A stretch of 64,000 nucleotides of DNA from Yinghuangia sp051388915 (GCF_051388915.1 NZ_JBPKBH010000002.1:372001-436000); one strand, 5' to 3'; shown: positions 18,914-27,597, counted from the first letter of the stretch. Translations and numbers: made by a program. The notes: generated by a model from the letters alone, not told the origin.

Positions 18914-19837
18914 GTGATCCCGCGAGTGCGGGACGGCCGGAAGTGGCCGCCCCGATTCACCGCCCAGGAACTGCGCGCGATGGGCAAGCACGAGGCGCGC
19001 GCGCTCAGCGACGACCTGATCCGCGACCTGCGTGCACTGGACGCCGCGTCGGCCGAGTTCGGTGAGGTACGCGGCACCATCGTGCAGCTCAACCTGCCGC
19101 TGGTGCGGTTCATCGCACGCGAGTACTCGCACCGGCGCGAGTCGTACGACGACATAGTCCAGACCGGGATCATCGGACTGATCAAGGCCGTGGACGCCTA
19201 CGACCCGGACCGCGGAGTCGAGTTCGCGAGCTTCGCACTGCCCACGATCTCGGGCGAGATCAAGCGGTTCTTCCGCGACACCTCGTGGCCCGTCCACGTG
19301 GCGCGCGGCCTCCAGGAGCAGTTCCTGGCCGTGACGCGCGCGTCCGACCGCCTGGAGCAGGAGATCGGACGCGAGCCGACCACGACGGAGATCGCCGAGC
19401 GGATCGGCGCGACGCCGGACGAGGTGCAGGCCGGGCGGGACGCGGGGCGCGCGTACCTGGTCGACTCGCTCGACGCCGGGGGCGGGAGCGAGCACGACGG
19501 CGACGGCGGGGCGCAGGGGCGTACGCCGCTCGGCGAACGCCTCGGCTACGACGACCGCGAGCTCGACCTCGTGGACTTCCGCGAGTCGGTCAAGCCCCTG
19601 ATGCAGACGCTGGCCTACCGCGAGCAACTGCTGCTGGAACTGCGGTTCTGGCACAGCATGCCGCAGCGCGAGATCGCGTCCCGCCTCGGGATATCCCAGA
19701 TGCACGTGTCGCGGCTGCTCACCGCCACGCTTGCGTTCCTGCGCCGCAGACTTGAGGGCGACGAGGCGGCCGCCGCGCCCGGGCGACCGGCGGACGACCC
19801 GGCCTCCGCCCGTGAGCCGCGCGGAGCGGCGGCATGA
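18914..19837 (+). CDS. RNA polymerase sigma factor, SigB/SigF/SigG subfamily
   Basis: 307 residues from GTG 18914, with AGGAG at the right distance; the frame is open further upstream to 18779 but without comparable support. Region 2 (SYDDIVQTGIIGLIKAVDAYDPDRG and FASFALPTISGEIKRFFRD), region 3 (REPTTTEIAERIGATPDEV) and region 4 (LRFWHSMPQREIASRLGISQMHVSRLL) are complete and typical of stress/development sigma factors controlled by anti-sigma kinases. It overlaps the downstream RsbW-like gene by ATGA, so the two are translationally coupled. A SigB-type promoter upstream suggests self-activation. Confidence 0.95.
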   Translation: MIPRVRDGRKWPPRFTAQELRAMGKHEARALSDDLIRDLRALDAASAEFGEVRGTIVQLNLPLVRFIAREYSHRRESYDDIVQTGIIGLIKAVDAYDPDRGVEFASFALPTISGEIKRFFRDTSWPVHVARGLQEQFLAVTRASDRLEQEIGREPTTTEIAERIGATPDEVQAGRDAGRAYLVDSLDAGGGSEHDGDGGAQGRTPLGERLGYDDRELDLVDFRESVKPLMQTLAYREQLLLELRFWHSMPQREIASRLGISQMHVSRLLTATLAFLRRRLEGDEAAAAPGRPADDPASAREPRGAAA

Positions 19838-20307
19838 GTACCACGCGCTCACGAGGTACCCGGAGTTGGAGGATCGGCAGGCGCGACGGCGACAACGTCC
19901 TCGTCGTGGACATGGACGGCATGCCGGGGTCGGTCGGTGTGGCCCGGCACGCCACCGCGGAGTTCCTGGCCTCCGCCCGCGAAGGGCAGCGCCTCGACAC
20001 CTCCGACGCCGCGGTCTCGGACGTGCTGCTGGTCGTCACCGAGCTGGTGTCGAACGCCTGCCGCCATGCGCCGGGGCCCTGCCGCCTGACGGTGGCGCTG
20101 ACGCACGATGCGGCGGACGTTGCGGTGCTCGACTCCGGACACGGGCACCTGCGGATTGAAGGGCGGGACGCGGCGCGGCCGGGGTACGGGCTGCTCATCG
20201 TGGCGCGCCTGGCCGACGGCGTGCGGGTGCTGCCGTCGCCGGGTGGGAAGGTGGTGCGCGCGAGCGTGCCGCTTCCGAGCGTGTGGCCGCGGTTGACGCT
20301 GCTGTAG
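19834..20307 (+). CDS. ATP-binding anti-sigma factor, RsbW-like (HATPase_c)
   Basis: 157 residues. The GHKL fold is evident: N-box ELVSNACRHA (about 69-78), G1 box VLDSGHG, G2 region PGYGLLIVARLADG. RsbW-type proteins bind their sigma factor and release it when an unphosphorylated antagonist (RsbV-like) displaces it; that partner is not present here. Its ATG overlaps the sigma stop (ATGA), which couples their synthesis. In Bacillus the order is rsbW before sigB; here the sigma gene comes first. Followed directly by a strong terminator. Confidence 0.9.
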   Translation: MSTTRSRGTRSWRIGRRDGDNVLVVDMDGMPGSVGVARHATAEFLASAREGQRLDTSDAAVSDVLLVVTELVSNACRHAPGPCRLTVALTHDAADVAVLDSGHGHLRIEGRDAARPGYGLLIVARLADGVRVLPSPGGKVVRASVPLPSVWPRLTLL

Positions 20308-20322
20308 ACCGGCCGAGCGTGT

Positions 20323-20348
20323 GCCGACACCGGGCGTGCGGTGTCGGC
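20323..20348 (+). terminator. Intrinsic terminator after sigma/anti-sigma operon
   Basis: Perfect 9-bp stem GCCGACACC / GGTGTCGGC with an 8-nt loop, 16 bp after the anti-sigma stop, followed by GTTTCC. Confidence 0.85.
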
Positions 20349-20456
20349 GTTTCCTGACCGCCCGCCGTGATCGCGCCCGTCGTGACCGGCCGTCGTGACC
20401 GCGCCCGTCCTGACCGCGGCCGCCGTGACCGCGGCCTTTGCGTCGCCCGGCTGCGG

Positions 20457-21053
20457 TCAGCCCGCGGCGTCCGGGACGCCGACGTCCAGCACCGCCGCGA
20501 GGTGGGCCAGCGTCTCGGCCGACTCCGGTCCCCCTTCGGCCAGTTCGGGGAGCACCTCGGACGCCGTGTGGCGCAGGTCGAGCCAGCCCGTGTACGCGGC
20601 GTAGGCCACGATCGCCTGCCGCCGCGCGGTCGTCCGCTCGTACCCGCGCGCCTCGTACACGTCCGCGATGAACGCCACGCGGCGCTCGGTGACGCGGCGC
20701 AGCACCGGCGCGACGAGCGGGTGCCGGGCGTCGGCGGCGAGGGCCGGTTCCAGGCGCGAGTAGCTGTCGGCCGTGAGTGCCTGGGTGAAGAGGCTGCGCA
20801 GGCGCTCCACGGGGTCGGGGATCTCGCGCAGGCCGTCGATGATGTCCGCGGTGGCCCGCTGTTCCCAGGTCTCCAGGGCGGCCGCGACCAAGGCGTCGCG
20901 GTCCTTGAAGTACCAGTAGAAGCTGCCGCGGGTGATGCCGATGCGCTTCGCGAGGACGTCCACGCGCACGGCCGCGACGCCTCCCTCGATCAGCGCGGCC
21001 ACCGCCGCGTCGATCCATTCCTCCCGGGTCACCTGTGTCCTCGCCACACGCAT
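20457..21053 (-). CDS. TetR/AcrR-family transcriptional regulator
   Basis: 198 residues from ATG 21053. The helix-turn-helix is at about 8-55 (WIDAAVAALIEGGVAAVRVDVLAKRIGITRGSFYWYFKD, read in parts), with the SFYWYFKDRDAL signature. The C-terminal ligand domain has GWLDLRH near the end. It is divergent from a DUF6463 membrane-protein gene, with an 18-bp operator-like palindrome between them, so that gene is a probable target. Confidence 0.9.
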   Translation of the reverse strand: MRVARTQVTREEWIDAAVAALIEGGVAAVRVDVLAKRIGITRGSFYWYFKDRDALVAAALETWEQRATADIIDGLREIPDPVERLRSLFTQALTADSYSRLEPALAADARHPLVAPVLRRVTERRVAFIADVYEARGYERTTARRQAIVAYAAYTGWLDLRHTASEVLPELAEGGPESAETLAHLAAVLDVGVPDAAG

Positions 21054-21072
21054 ACAGTAGTGTACGGAACAT

Positions 21073-21090
21073 CCATGCAGAGCTGTATGG
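21073..21090. promoter_or_regulatory. Operator-like palindrome between tetR and DUF6463 gene
   Basis: CCATGCAG-AG-CTGTATGG, arms matching at 7 of 8 positions. A further half-site CATACAG overlaps the tetR start codon (21051-21057). Confidence 0.65.
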
Positions 21091-21126
21091 ATCCTGGGGA
21101 TCCCGGGACGAGACGAGGTGGTCCGC

Positions 21127-21546
21127 GTGGCAACCGGAACAGACGTCCGATCCACAACTACGAGGGGCGCGGGGTGGTGGTGTGCCTGGGGGTTCATCGC
21201 GATATCCGCCCTGCACGTCGTGTACGGCCTGGTCGAGTACGGGTCGGAGGCGGGCGACGTGCTCGCCCACGGCCTGGGCGGCGCATCGGGCGACGTCGAC
21301 CGCGAAAGGTTCTTCTGGTACATGCTCGGCGGCCCGGCCATGCTGCTCGCGGGGCTGTGGGCCCGCCAGGAGTTCCGGCGCACCGGCCGCGTGCCGCGCG
21401 CGGTGGCCTGGTTCGCGGTGTTCCTCGGCGCCATGGTCCTGCTGATGCCGGACGGCGGCTTCTGGTTCTTCATCCTGCTCGCGGTTCCGGCGTTCCGCGC
21501 TTCGTCCGGCCGTTCGGCCGGGAAGCGGGCGGAGGGCGACGGGTAG
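21127..21546 (+). CDS. DUF6463-like small membrane protein
   Basis: 139 residues from GTG 21127, with GAGG eight bases upstream (GTG 21118 is an alternative). Four hydrophobic helices are visible: WGFIAISALHVVYGLV, FFWYMLGGPAMLLAGLW, AVAWFAVFLGAMVLL and GFWFFILLAVPAF. The arrangement with HVVYGL and the Gly/Pro pair in helix 2 recalls DUF6463/DUF4345-type proteins found beside TetR repressors. Function unknown. Confidence 0.75.
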   Translation: MATGTDVRSTTTRGAGWWCAWGFIAISALHVVYGLVEYGSEAGDVLAHGLGGASGDVDRERFFWYMLGGPAMLLAGLWARQEFRRTGRVPRAVAWFAVFLGAMVLLMPDGGFWFFILLAVPAFRASSGRSAGKRAEGDG

Positions 21547-21551
21547 CGGCC

Positions 21552-21586
21552 TCGGCGGTCGGCGGTCGGCGGTCGGCGGTCGGCGA
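21552..21586. repeat. Heptanucleotide tandem repeat (GGCGGTC)
   Basis: About five perfect copies of CGGCGGT / GGCGGTC just after the DUF6463 stop. The same unit recurs in a longer tract at 27491-27597. The rest of 21547-21743 shows no gene. Confidence 0.85.
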
Positions 21587-21743
21587 ACAGCATTGGTGCG
21601 CGGCGGAGTTGCCCGAACCCCCGGTGACCGGGAGACGCGACACTCGCCGCGCCTCCGGGCCACCGGTCCCGAACGCCCGCCGTCGACGCGTCCGCCGCCG
21701 TGTTCCGCGGCGCGGGACCGGTCGCGTCCGGCGGAAGCGACCG

Positions 21744-22307
21744 TCAGTGCCGGATGAGGTGCCGGAACCGCGCCCTCATCTCGGCGGTGCGCGACGGCTT
21801 GGCCTCGGTGGCGGTGCCGCCCGCGGCCGCCTTGCGCGCCGAACGGGCTTTGTGCGCCTCGGCCTTGCGCTCGACCTTGCGCTCCGCCTTCTCGGCGGCC
21901 CGCGCCTGGCGTGCCTCGGCGCGGGCCTCCCGGGCCGCCTCCTTGGCGGCCTCGTCGTTCTCCGCGAGGCGCGTGTGCATCGCGTCCCGCTCGGCCTCCG
22001 TGCGGTTGAGCCGGGCGGTCGCCTCGCGGGCCTCGGCGGAGGCGTGCTTGGCCTGCGCCCGGGCGTCCCGGAGTTCGGCCATGCGGTGCCGTGCGTGCAC
22101 GCCGCCCACGGTCGTCATCCAGACGGAGAAGGCGAAGACCAGGGCGAGGGCGATCCCGGCCAGGAAGACCTGGACGCTGTTCATGGTCCCGATGTCCTGG
22201 TCGAACATCGTCACGGTGTAGTCCGGAGTCCCGGTGCGGTTCTCGGATATGAGCAGGAGTGTGAACGCGCCGGTCGCCATCAGGAGCAGGAGTCCCAGCA
22301 GCAACAT
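21744..22307 (-). CDS. Two-helix membrane protein with long charged coiled coil
   Basis: 187 residues from ATG 22307 after AAGGG. Two membrane helices (MLLLGLLLLMATGAFTLLLI at the start; VFLAGIALALVFAFSVWMTTV at about 47-67) are followed by an Ala/Glu/Arg-rich helix from about 72 to 165 with heptad-like spacing (RLNRTEAERDAMHTRLAEN, EAAREARAEARQARAAEKAE). The C-terminus is basic. Similar proteins are common in streptomycetes without assigned function; a cytoplasmic coiled-coil anchored to the membrane is the visible architecture. Confidence 0.75.
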   Translation of the reverse strand: MLLLGLLLLMATGAFTLLLISENRTGTPDYTVTMFDQDIGTMNSVQVFLAGIALALVFAFSVWMTTVGGVHARHRMAELRDARAQAKHASAEAREATARLNRTEAERDAMHTRLAENDEAAKEAAREARAEARQARAAEKAERKVERKAEAHKARSARKAAAGGTATEAKPSRTAEMRARFRHLIRH

Positions 22308-22587
22308 GTCCGCAACCCTTCGGTGTCGAAGTGGAGTTCGGGGCGTCGCCGCCCCGGGGCGTGGCCCCCGTGTCTCTGTGCTGCGGCTGCCCGGGATCGG
22401 CGTCCGATAACGCGAATGGCGCGAAGGGCCTTGCGGGGAAGGGCCGAACGGGTGGTCTCGCACACACGCCGGGCGCGCCGCGGCGCGGCCTGCCGGAATC
22501 CGGGCGCGCGGGACGGTAGATCTGAACCCGTGTGTGGATGGGGTCACTCCGGGCCGTCGCGCGAAGCGGCGGCCCGGAGCCGCACCG

Positions 22588-23634
22588 TCAGCGTGGGCCG
22601 CGGTCGTCCTTCAGCGTCCCGGGCGGGACTTCGTCGCCCCAGTGCGCCTTGCGTGCCCAACGGAACGCGTCCTTGCGGCTCTTTGCGACGACCGCCTCGC
22701 GCAGTTCCGGAGCCTCGCACACGGTGAGGCGGATGTGGCCGGGCCGGATCTGCGGGGCGCGCAGCACCCTCGCGGGAGCGTGCGCGGGGGCCTGGCGGGA
22801 CGCCGAGACGTACGCGAACTTCTCGTCCTCGAAGCCCAGTTCGCCGCCCTTGACGGCGCGGTGCACGCCGGAGCGGGTGACGCGTGCCGCGAAGTGACAC
22901 CAGTCGTCGCCGCTCATCGGGCACGCCGCGTCGGACGGGCAGGGCGCGGTGATGGTGGCCCCGGCGGCGATCAGCCGGTCGCGGACGCGGCGCAGCCGGG
23001 CGAAGCCCGCCGGGGTCCCCGGTTCGACGACCACGAGTTCGCCGCGGGTCAGGTCCCACCAGCGGTCGACCGTCGCGCCGAGCGTGTCGTCCGGGAGTTC
23101 GCCGAGCACGAAGGACGCGACGACGAGTTCGGCAGGTTCGGCGGGCGGCGCGGCGACGGACGCCCGGTGCCAGGTCGCGGCGCGGACCGCGGCGGAGGCC
23201 GAGCGCGCGGCGAGCCTGCGCCCCGCGTCGATCATCGCGGACGCCTGTTCCACCAGCGCCGCGTGCTGAAGGCCGGGGAACGCCTCGGCCGCGGCCCAGG
23301 TCGCGGTGCCGGGCCCGGCGCCCAGGTCGAGGACGGACGCCGGACGCCACTCGGGGCGTCGGCGCACCACCGCGTCGAACACCGCGCGGTCCACGGCCAG
23401 CGTCGCCGGCATGCGCGCGGCGAGGTACGCCTGCACATGGCGCTGTGTGAGGCGGGAGTCGTCCGGCGTCGCCCCGCCGCCGCGGTACAGGTCGGACAGT
23501 TCCTGGTAGGCCTGCGCGAGCCCGCGCGTGGCGTTGCCGAACTCCGCCGCGGCGGCGGCCGCGAGGTCCGCGGTGCTGCCGAGGGCCTCCCCCGCCGGGT
23601 CTGCGGAACGGTGCGCCGGCGGTGCTGGGCTCAT
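22588..23634 (-). CDS. Rsm22-type small-subunit ribosomal methyltransferase-like protein
   Basis: 348 residues. The SAM-binding motif is SVLDLGAGPGTATWAA (about 100-115) and a post-I motif VVASFVLGELPD follows. A Cys cluster CPSDAACPMSGDDWCHF (about 232-248) matches the metal or Fe-S site of Rsm22 (mitoribosome small-subunit assembly factor). Bacterial relatives are assigned to rRNA or ribosome assembly by homology only. The ATG at 23634 lacks a clear ribosome binding site. It follows the antiporter gene by 134 bp on the same strand. Confidence 0.88.
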   Translation of the reverse strand: MSPAPPAHRSADPAGEALGSTADLAAAAAAEFGNATRGLAQAYQELSDLYRGGGATPDDSRLTQRHVQAYLAARMPATLAVDRAVFDAVVRRRPEWRPASVLDLGAGPGTATWAAAEAFPGLQHAALVEQASAMIDAGRRLAARSASAAVRAATWHRASVAAPPAEPAELVVASFVLGELPDDTLGATVDRWWDLTRGELVVVEPGTPAGFARLRRVRDRLIAAGATITAPCPSDAACPMSGDDWCHFAARVTRSGVHRAVKGGELGFEDEKFAYVSASRQAPAHAPARVLRAPQIRPGHIRLTVCEAPELREAVVAKSRKDAFRWARKAHWGDEVPPGTLKDDRGPR

Positions 23635-23768
23635 GGCCGCGACCCTATCAGCGGGACGCCGGGCGACCGGCGTCCCGCGGCCGGGGCGGAGACAGGGACG
23701 GAGGCGGGGACACAGGGACGGGGAGCGGGGACGGGGACGAGGTGCCAAGTGGACCGGTCCGGGCCGCC

Positions 23769-24869
23769 TCAGGGATTGATCGCCAGCACGATGTACGCGG
23801 CGAGCAGCGACAGGTGCACGCCGCCCTGGAGCGGGGTGGCCCGCCCCGGGACGACGGTCAGGATGCCGACCACCACCGTCAGCGCGAGCAGCACCATGTG
23901 GGTGCTGCCGAGCCCGAGCAGCAGCGGGCCGTCCAGCCAGATCGAGGCCACGGCCACCGCGGGGATGGTCATGCCGATGCTCGCCATCGCGGACCCGAGG
24001 GCGAGATTGAGGCTCGTCTGCACGCGGTCGCGCAGGGCCGCGCGTACCGCGGCGATGGACTCCGGCAGCAGCACGAGCAGTGCGATCACGACGCCGACGA
24101 CCGCGTGCGGCAGCCCGGCCTTTTCGACGCCGGACTCGACCGTCGGCGACACCACCTTCGCGAGGCCGACCACGGCGACCAGGGCAAGGCCGAGCAGCCC
24201 GAGACTGGTCCGCGCGTCGCGGACGGTCGGCGGGTTGTCGTGGTCCTCCTCCTCGATGACCCGGCCCTCGGAGGTGAGGGGCAGGAACTCCTCGCGGTGG
24301 CGGACGGTCAGGGTGGCGACGAACAGGCCGTACAGCATCGCGGAGGCGACGGCGGCGAAGACGAGTTGTCCGGCGGAGAACTTGGGGCCGGGGCTGCTGG
24401 TGGTGAAGGTCGGGAGGACGAGGCTGAGGCCGGCGAGCGTGGCGACCGTGCCGAGGGCGGCGCCGGTCCCTTCCGGGTTGAACCGCGCGACGCCGCCGCG
24501 CAGCGCGCCGACGAGAAGACTGAGGCCGAAGATTCCGTTGCAGGTGATCATCACCGCGGCGAAGACGGTGTCGCGGGCCAGTGACGCGCTCTTGTCGCCG
24601 CCGTCGGCCATCAGGGTGACGATCAGCGCGACCTCGATGACGGTGACGGCGACCGCGAGGGTGAGGGCGCCGTACGGTTCGCCCACCCGGTGGGACACGA
24701 CCTCGGCGTGGTGCACGGCGGAGAGCACCGCTCCGGCGAGCAGTGTGGCGGCCACCGCGACGACCCAGCCGGGCACGTCCCGTCCCCAGGTGAGGACGAG
24801 CGCGAGGAGGGCAAGGACGGGTACCACCGTCGTTCGCTGGAACAGGACGGAGCGCGAGCGAGTCACCAT
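23769..24869 (-). CDS. Calcium:proton antiporter, ChaA/CaCA family
   Basis: 366 residues with about eleven membrane helices. Both alpha repeats are recognisable: the first includes AVTVIEVALIVTLM with the essential Glu, the second VVIALLVLLPESIAAVRAAL and LNLALGSAMASIGMTIPAVA. A cytoplasmic loop (EGRVIEEEDHDNPP) separates the halves. It should export Ca2+ or Na+ in exchange for protons. The start at 24869 has ACGGGA upstream. The 5' region is an AT-richer 402-bp gap shared with the divergent phosphatase gene. Confidence 0.92.
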   Translation of the reverse strand: MVTRSRSVLFQRTTVVPVLALLALVLTWGRDVPGWVVAVAATLLAGAVLSAVHHAEVVSHRVGEPYGALTLAVAVTVIEVALIVTLMADGGDKSASLARDTVFAAVMITCNGIFGLSLLVGALRGGVARFNPEGTGAALGTVATLAGLSLVLPTFTTSSPGPKFSAGQLVFAAVASAMLYGLFVATLTVRHREEFLPLTSEGRVIEEEDHDNPPTVRDARTSLGLLGLALVAVVGLAKVVSPTVESGVEKAGLPHAVVGVVIALLVLLPESIAAVRAALRDRVQTSLNLALGSAMASIGMTIPAVAVASIWLDGPLLLGLGSTHMVLLALTVVVGILTVVPGRATPLQGGVHLSLLAAYIVLAINP

Positions 24870-25271
24870 GCCCGTTTGTTTCCCGTAAAAATCTTGCTCA
24901 CGCGTTTAAACGGCCCATGCGGTGTATCTCACGCTGCAACTGTCACCCGGATGCCGATTTGCACCGTTCGCGTACCGCGCCGCGGCCCGCCGGACGCCTG
25001 CTCCCGGCTGCCCTCCCGACACCCGAACGGGCGGCGCCGCACCCGCTCCCGCCTCGGTCTTGCAACTTTTAGTCATATAGCTATCAGCTGTAGTTCAGTT
25101 TCTGGCACCGCGGCTTCATCCGATGGCCCGACGGCCGTGGTGCCGCGTATGCCGGGCCTCCATCGGGCCGGAACGTGTCGTTCACGGCGGCCCGCCATAG
25201 TGCGTAGGGAACGCACGTCGCACCGCACACCGCGACTCGCAAGTGACGGCCCGCGCCGCCCGAGGAGTGCC
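24870..25271. other. 402-bp intergenic region, no gene seen
   Basis: Divergent promoter region between the antiporter and phosphatase genes. It is AT-richer than its surroundings near both ends and contains the perfect palindrome CGTTTAAACG at 24903-24912, 34 bp upstream of the antiporter start. No open frame with coding character. Confidence 0.6.
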
Positions 25272-26060
25272 ATGACCGCCCAGACCGCGCTGTCCCCGCT
25301 CGGGGCCGGCCTTCCCCTCGTCAACCTGCGCGACCTGGGCGGGCTGACGACCCGCGACGGCTCCCGGGTGCGCCCGGGCCTGCTGTTCCGCTCGGCCGCG
25401 CCGTTCGACCTGACCGCAGCGGACGGCGCCGCGATCGCCGACGCGCTGGGCCTCGGCCTGGTGGTCGACCTGCGGCACGCCGGCGAGCGGGCGGCGGTGC
25501 CGTGGCCGGTGCTGCCGTCGGCCGTGGAGATGCGCGCGGTCGAGCTGGCCACGCTGTCGGCGGGCGGCGGCGGGTCCGGCGCGGGCGCCTCCGAGACGGC
25601 GGCCCCGATGTGGCCCACGCCCTTCGGGCCGCGTGAGTTCGGCCTGTGGTACGCCACCATCGCCTCCCAGGGTGCGGGCCATCTCGCGGACCTGGTAAGG
25701 GTGTTCGCCGACCCGGCGGCCGTTCCCGCGCTGGTGCACTGCACGGCCGGGAAGGACCGTACGGGCATCGTCGCCGCATGTGTGCTGAGCCTGCTCGACG
25801 CCGACGAGGACACGATCGTCGCCGACTACACCCGCACGCAGCTCGCACTGGACGCGATCCGCGCACACACGACGGCGGTGCTGCCGGGGCTCGCGGGGCG
25901 CGCCGTTCCAGCGGTGATCCTGAGCGCGGAGGAGGAGACGATCCGGACGTTCCTCGCCGAAGTGACCACCGCGCACGCCGGTTTCGCGGCGCTCCTCGCA
26001 CCGCACGGCGTCGGCGAGGCGGAGATCGAGGCGCTGCGCTCGCGGTTCCTGGACCGCTGA
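25272..26060 (+). CDS. Tyrosine-type protein phosphatase (PtpB-like), cytoplasmic
   Basis: 262 residues with no signal peptide. NLRDLGGLTT and RPGLLFRSAAPFDLT begin the domain; the P-loop HCTAGKDRTG (about 156-165) supplies the catalytic Cys and Arg. DYTRTQLAL and the Glu/Thr-rich C-terminus follow the family pattern. Substrates could be phosphotyrosine proteins or phosphoinositides. ATG 25272 has GAGGAG directly upstream. It is a paralogue of the secreted enzyme at 9708-10628, with a Gly-rich insertion at about 97-106. Confidence 0.9.
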   Translation: MTAQTALSPLGAGLPLVNLRDLGGLTTRDGSRVRPGLLFRSAAPFDLTAADGAAIADALGLGLVVDLRHAGERAAVPWPVLPSAVEMRAVELATLSAGGGGSGAGASETAAPMWPTPFGPREFGLWYATIASQGAGHLADLVRVFADPAAVPALVHCTAGKDRTGIVAACVLSLLDADEDTIVADYTRTQLALDAIRAHTTAVLPGLAGRAVPAVILSAEEETIRTFLAEVTTAHAGFAALLAPHGVGEAEIEALRSRFLDR

Positions 26061-26065
26061 GCCGC

Positions 26066-26155
26066 GCGGGCCCCGAGCTCGCGCGGCCTCGGAGCTTGCG
26101 CGGCCCGGGGCTTTCGCGGCCCCCGAGCTTTCGCGGCCCGGGGGTTTCGTCCGGC
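26066..26155. repeat. Degenerate tandem repeat between convergent genes
   Basis: About five imperfect 16-18 bp units of the form GAGCTTTCGCGGCCCC fill the space between the phosphatase stop and the P450 stop. Transcripts would fold strongly, so a bidirectional terminator role is possible. Confidence 0.6.
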
Positions 26156-26158
26156 CTC

Positions 26159-27322
26159 TCAGCAGCGGGGTGCGCGGCGCGGACGACCTTGTACGGGAAG
26201 GCTCGTCACCCCGTCCACGAAGACCGAGCGCATGCGCACCGGCTGGCCGACCACCTCCAGTCGCGCGTACGCCGCGAACAGCTCGGTGAACAGCAGACCC
26301 AACGCGAACCGGGCGACGTCGGCGCCGACGCAGTGGTGCGCGCCGGTGCCGAACGCCAGGTGCCGGTTGGGACGGCGGCCGACGTCGAACCGGTCGGGGT
26401 CGGCGAACACGCGCCGGTCGCGGTTGGCCGACGCGAGAACGGCGACCACGACCTGTCCCTCGGGGACGACGACTCCGGACAACTCGACCGGGCACCGCGT
26501 GGTACGCACGACGCAGCGGGTCGGCGAGGCCCATCGCAGGCTCTCCTCGACACCGCTGCCGAGCAGATCGGGCCGCGCGGCCCAGGCCGCGTAGCCGCCG
26601 TTGTCGGAGAGCTCCATGACCGTGGCGACCGGGACTTGCGACAGGGTGACGGCGGCGGCAAGGAGCAGTCGGTGGCAGTTGGCCGCAACGGCGGACGGAG
26701 TCAGGCGTACGCCCTCGTGCCGCATGCCGAGCATGGTCCCCACGAGATCGTCGCCTCGCTCGCGCGCTCTTTCCCGGACCAGACCGTCCAGGTACGCGAA
26801 CAACGCGCCCTCCGCGTCCGGGTCGTCGTCCGACGAGGCGGCGATGGCCAGGCGGCCTAGGTGCGGCCGATCCCCCTCGGGCAGCCCGAGCAGCGGCCCG
26901 AGTACCGCAAGCGGCAACTCGCGCATGGCCCGCGCGAGGTCGAAGGAGTCACCGCCCTTCCGCACAAGCCCACGAATCCCGCGCCGAACGTCTCCCAGGT
27001 GCCGACCTGCCGACCGCATCCTCAACGCGCGCGTCAGGGCCCCGGGCACCCCCTCGTACCGGCGCGTCCCGGACGCGAATGCCACGTCGTCGCGGAGGAT
27101 CCGGTCCACATCGGCATATCGCGTCGCCGCCCAGAAGCCGGGGCCCGCGTCGCAACGCGGGCCTCCGGCCCCCTGGCCCCGGCCGACGTGAGGGGCGCCG
27201 ACCGGCTGCCAGTACACGGGGTCGTACGCCCGCAACGCCCGCCACACGGCGTGCGGATCGTGATCGGCGTACAACCCGGGATCGGCCAGGTCTGGCACCG
27301 CATGCCGCACCCGGGCACTCAT
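26159..27322 (-). CDS. Cytochrome P450, divergent
   Basis: 387 residues from ATG 27322. The haem-binding loop FGTGAHHCVG (Cys331) and the K-helix EESLR (Glu260, Arg263) are intact, and GEE-type features follow normal bacterial class I order. Two parts deviate: the I-helix reads LLLAAAVTLSQVP, so the usual A-G-x-D/E-T has Val in place of the acid although Thr remains; and the C-helix region lacks the usual PPEHTRLR. A Gly-rich insertion lies at about 45-62. Substrate monooxygenation may be altered, or the enzyme may need unusual proton delivery. No ferredoxin gene is adjacent. An open frame from the upstream amidohydrolase overlaps its 5' part. Confidence 0.85.
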   Translation of the reverse strand: MSARVRHAVPDLADPGLYADHDPHAVWRALRAYDPVYWQPVGAPHVGRGQGAGGPRCDAGPGFWAATRYADVDRILRDDVAFASGTRRYEGVPGALTRALRMRSAGRHLGDVRRGIRGLVRKGGDSFDLARAMRELPLAVLGPLLGLPEGDRPHLGRLAIAASSDDDPDAEGALFAYLDGLVRERARERGDDLVGTMLGMRHEGVRLTPSAVAANCHRLLLAAAVTLSQVPVATVMELSDNGGYAAWAARPDLLGSGVEESLRWASPTRCVVRTTRCPVELSGVVVPEGQVVVAVLASANRDRRVFADPDRFDVGRRPNRHLAFGTGAHHCVGADVARFALGLLFTELFAAYARLEVVGQPVRMRSVFVDGVTSLPVQGRPRRAPRC

Positions 27323-27490
27323 CCCCAAGCACCATCCGTTCCCCCACGGCCACCCACGTCCCGTCACTCTCCCAGCACGCAAGACAAGAGGATTGGATAA
27401 ATCCGACCCCCAGCCGCAAGTCGTCGCCGCAAGTCACCCACCGAGCACGCGGCCGTCGGCGGCGGGTGACTGACGGCCGGTGGCCGTTGG

Positions 27491-27597
27491 CCGGCGGTCG
27501 GCGGTCGGCGGTCGGCGGTCGGCGGTCGGCGGTCGGAGGTCGGCGGTCGGAGGTCGGAGGTCGGCGGTCGGAGGTCGGCGGTCGGAGGTCGGAGGCT
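27491..27597. repeat. Heptanucleotide tandem repeat (GGCGGTC / GGAGGTC)
   Basis: About fifteen head-to-tail heptamers, perfect GGCGGTC for the first six to seven units and then alternating with GGAGGTC. On the minus strand three heptamers encode seven residues, giving RRPPTAD/RRPPTSD peptide repeats in the frame that continues from the amidohydrolase. The flanking stretches of 27323-27726 show no separate gene. Confidence 0.9.

Noticed and set aside
22588..23634. Rsm22-like methyltransferase as encapsulin cargo
   Set aside because: No long disordered tail and 8 kb away from the shell gene.
27491..27597. Repeat tract considered as a CRISPR array
   Set aside because: Units are seven bases with no spacers and no cas genes nearby.
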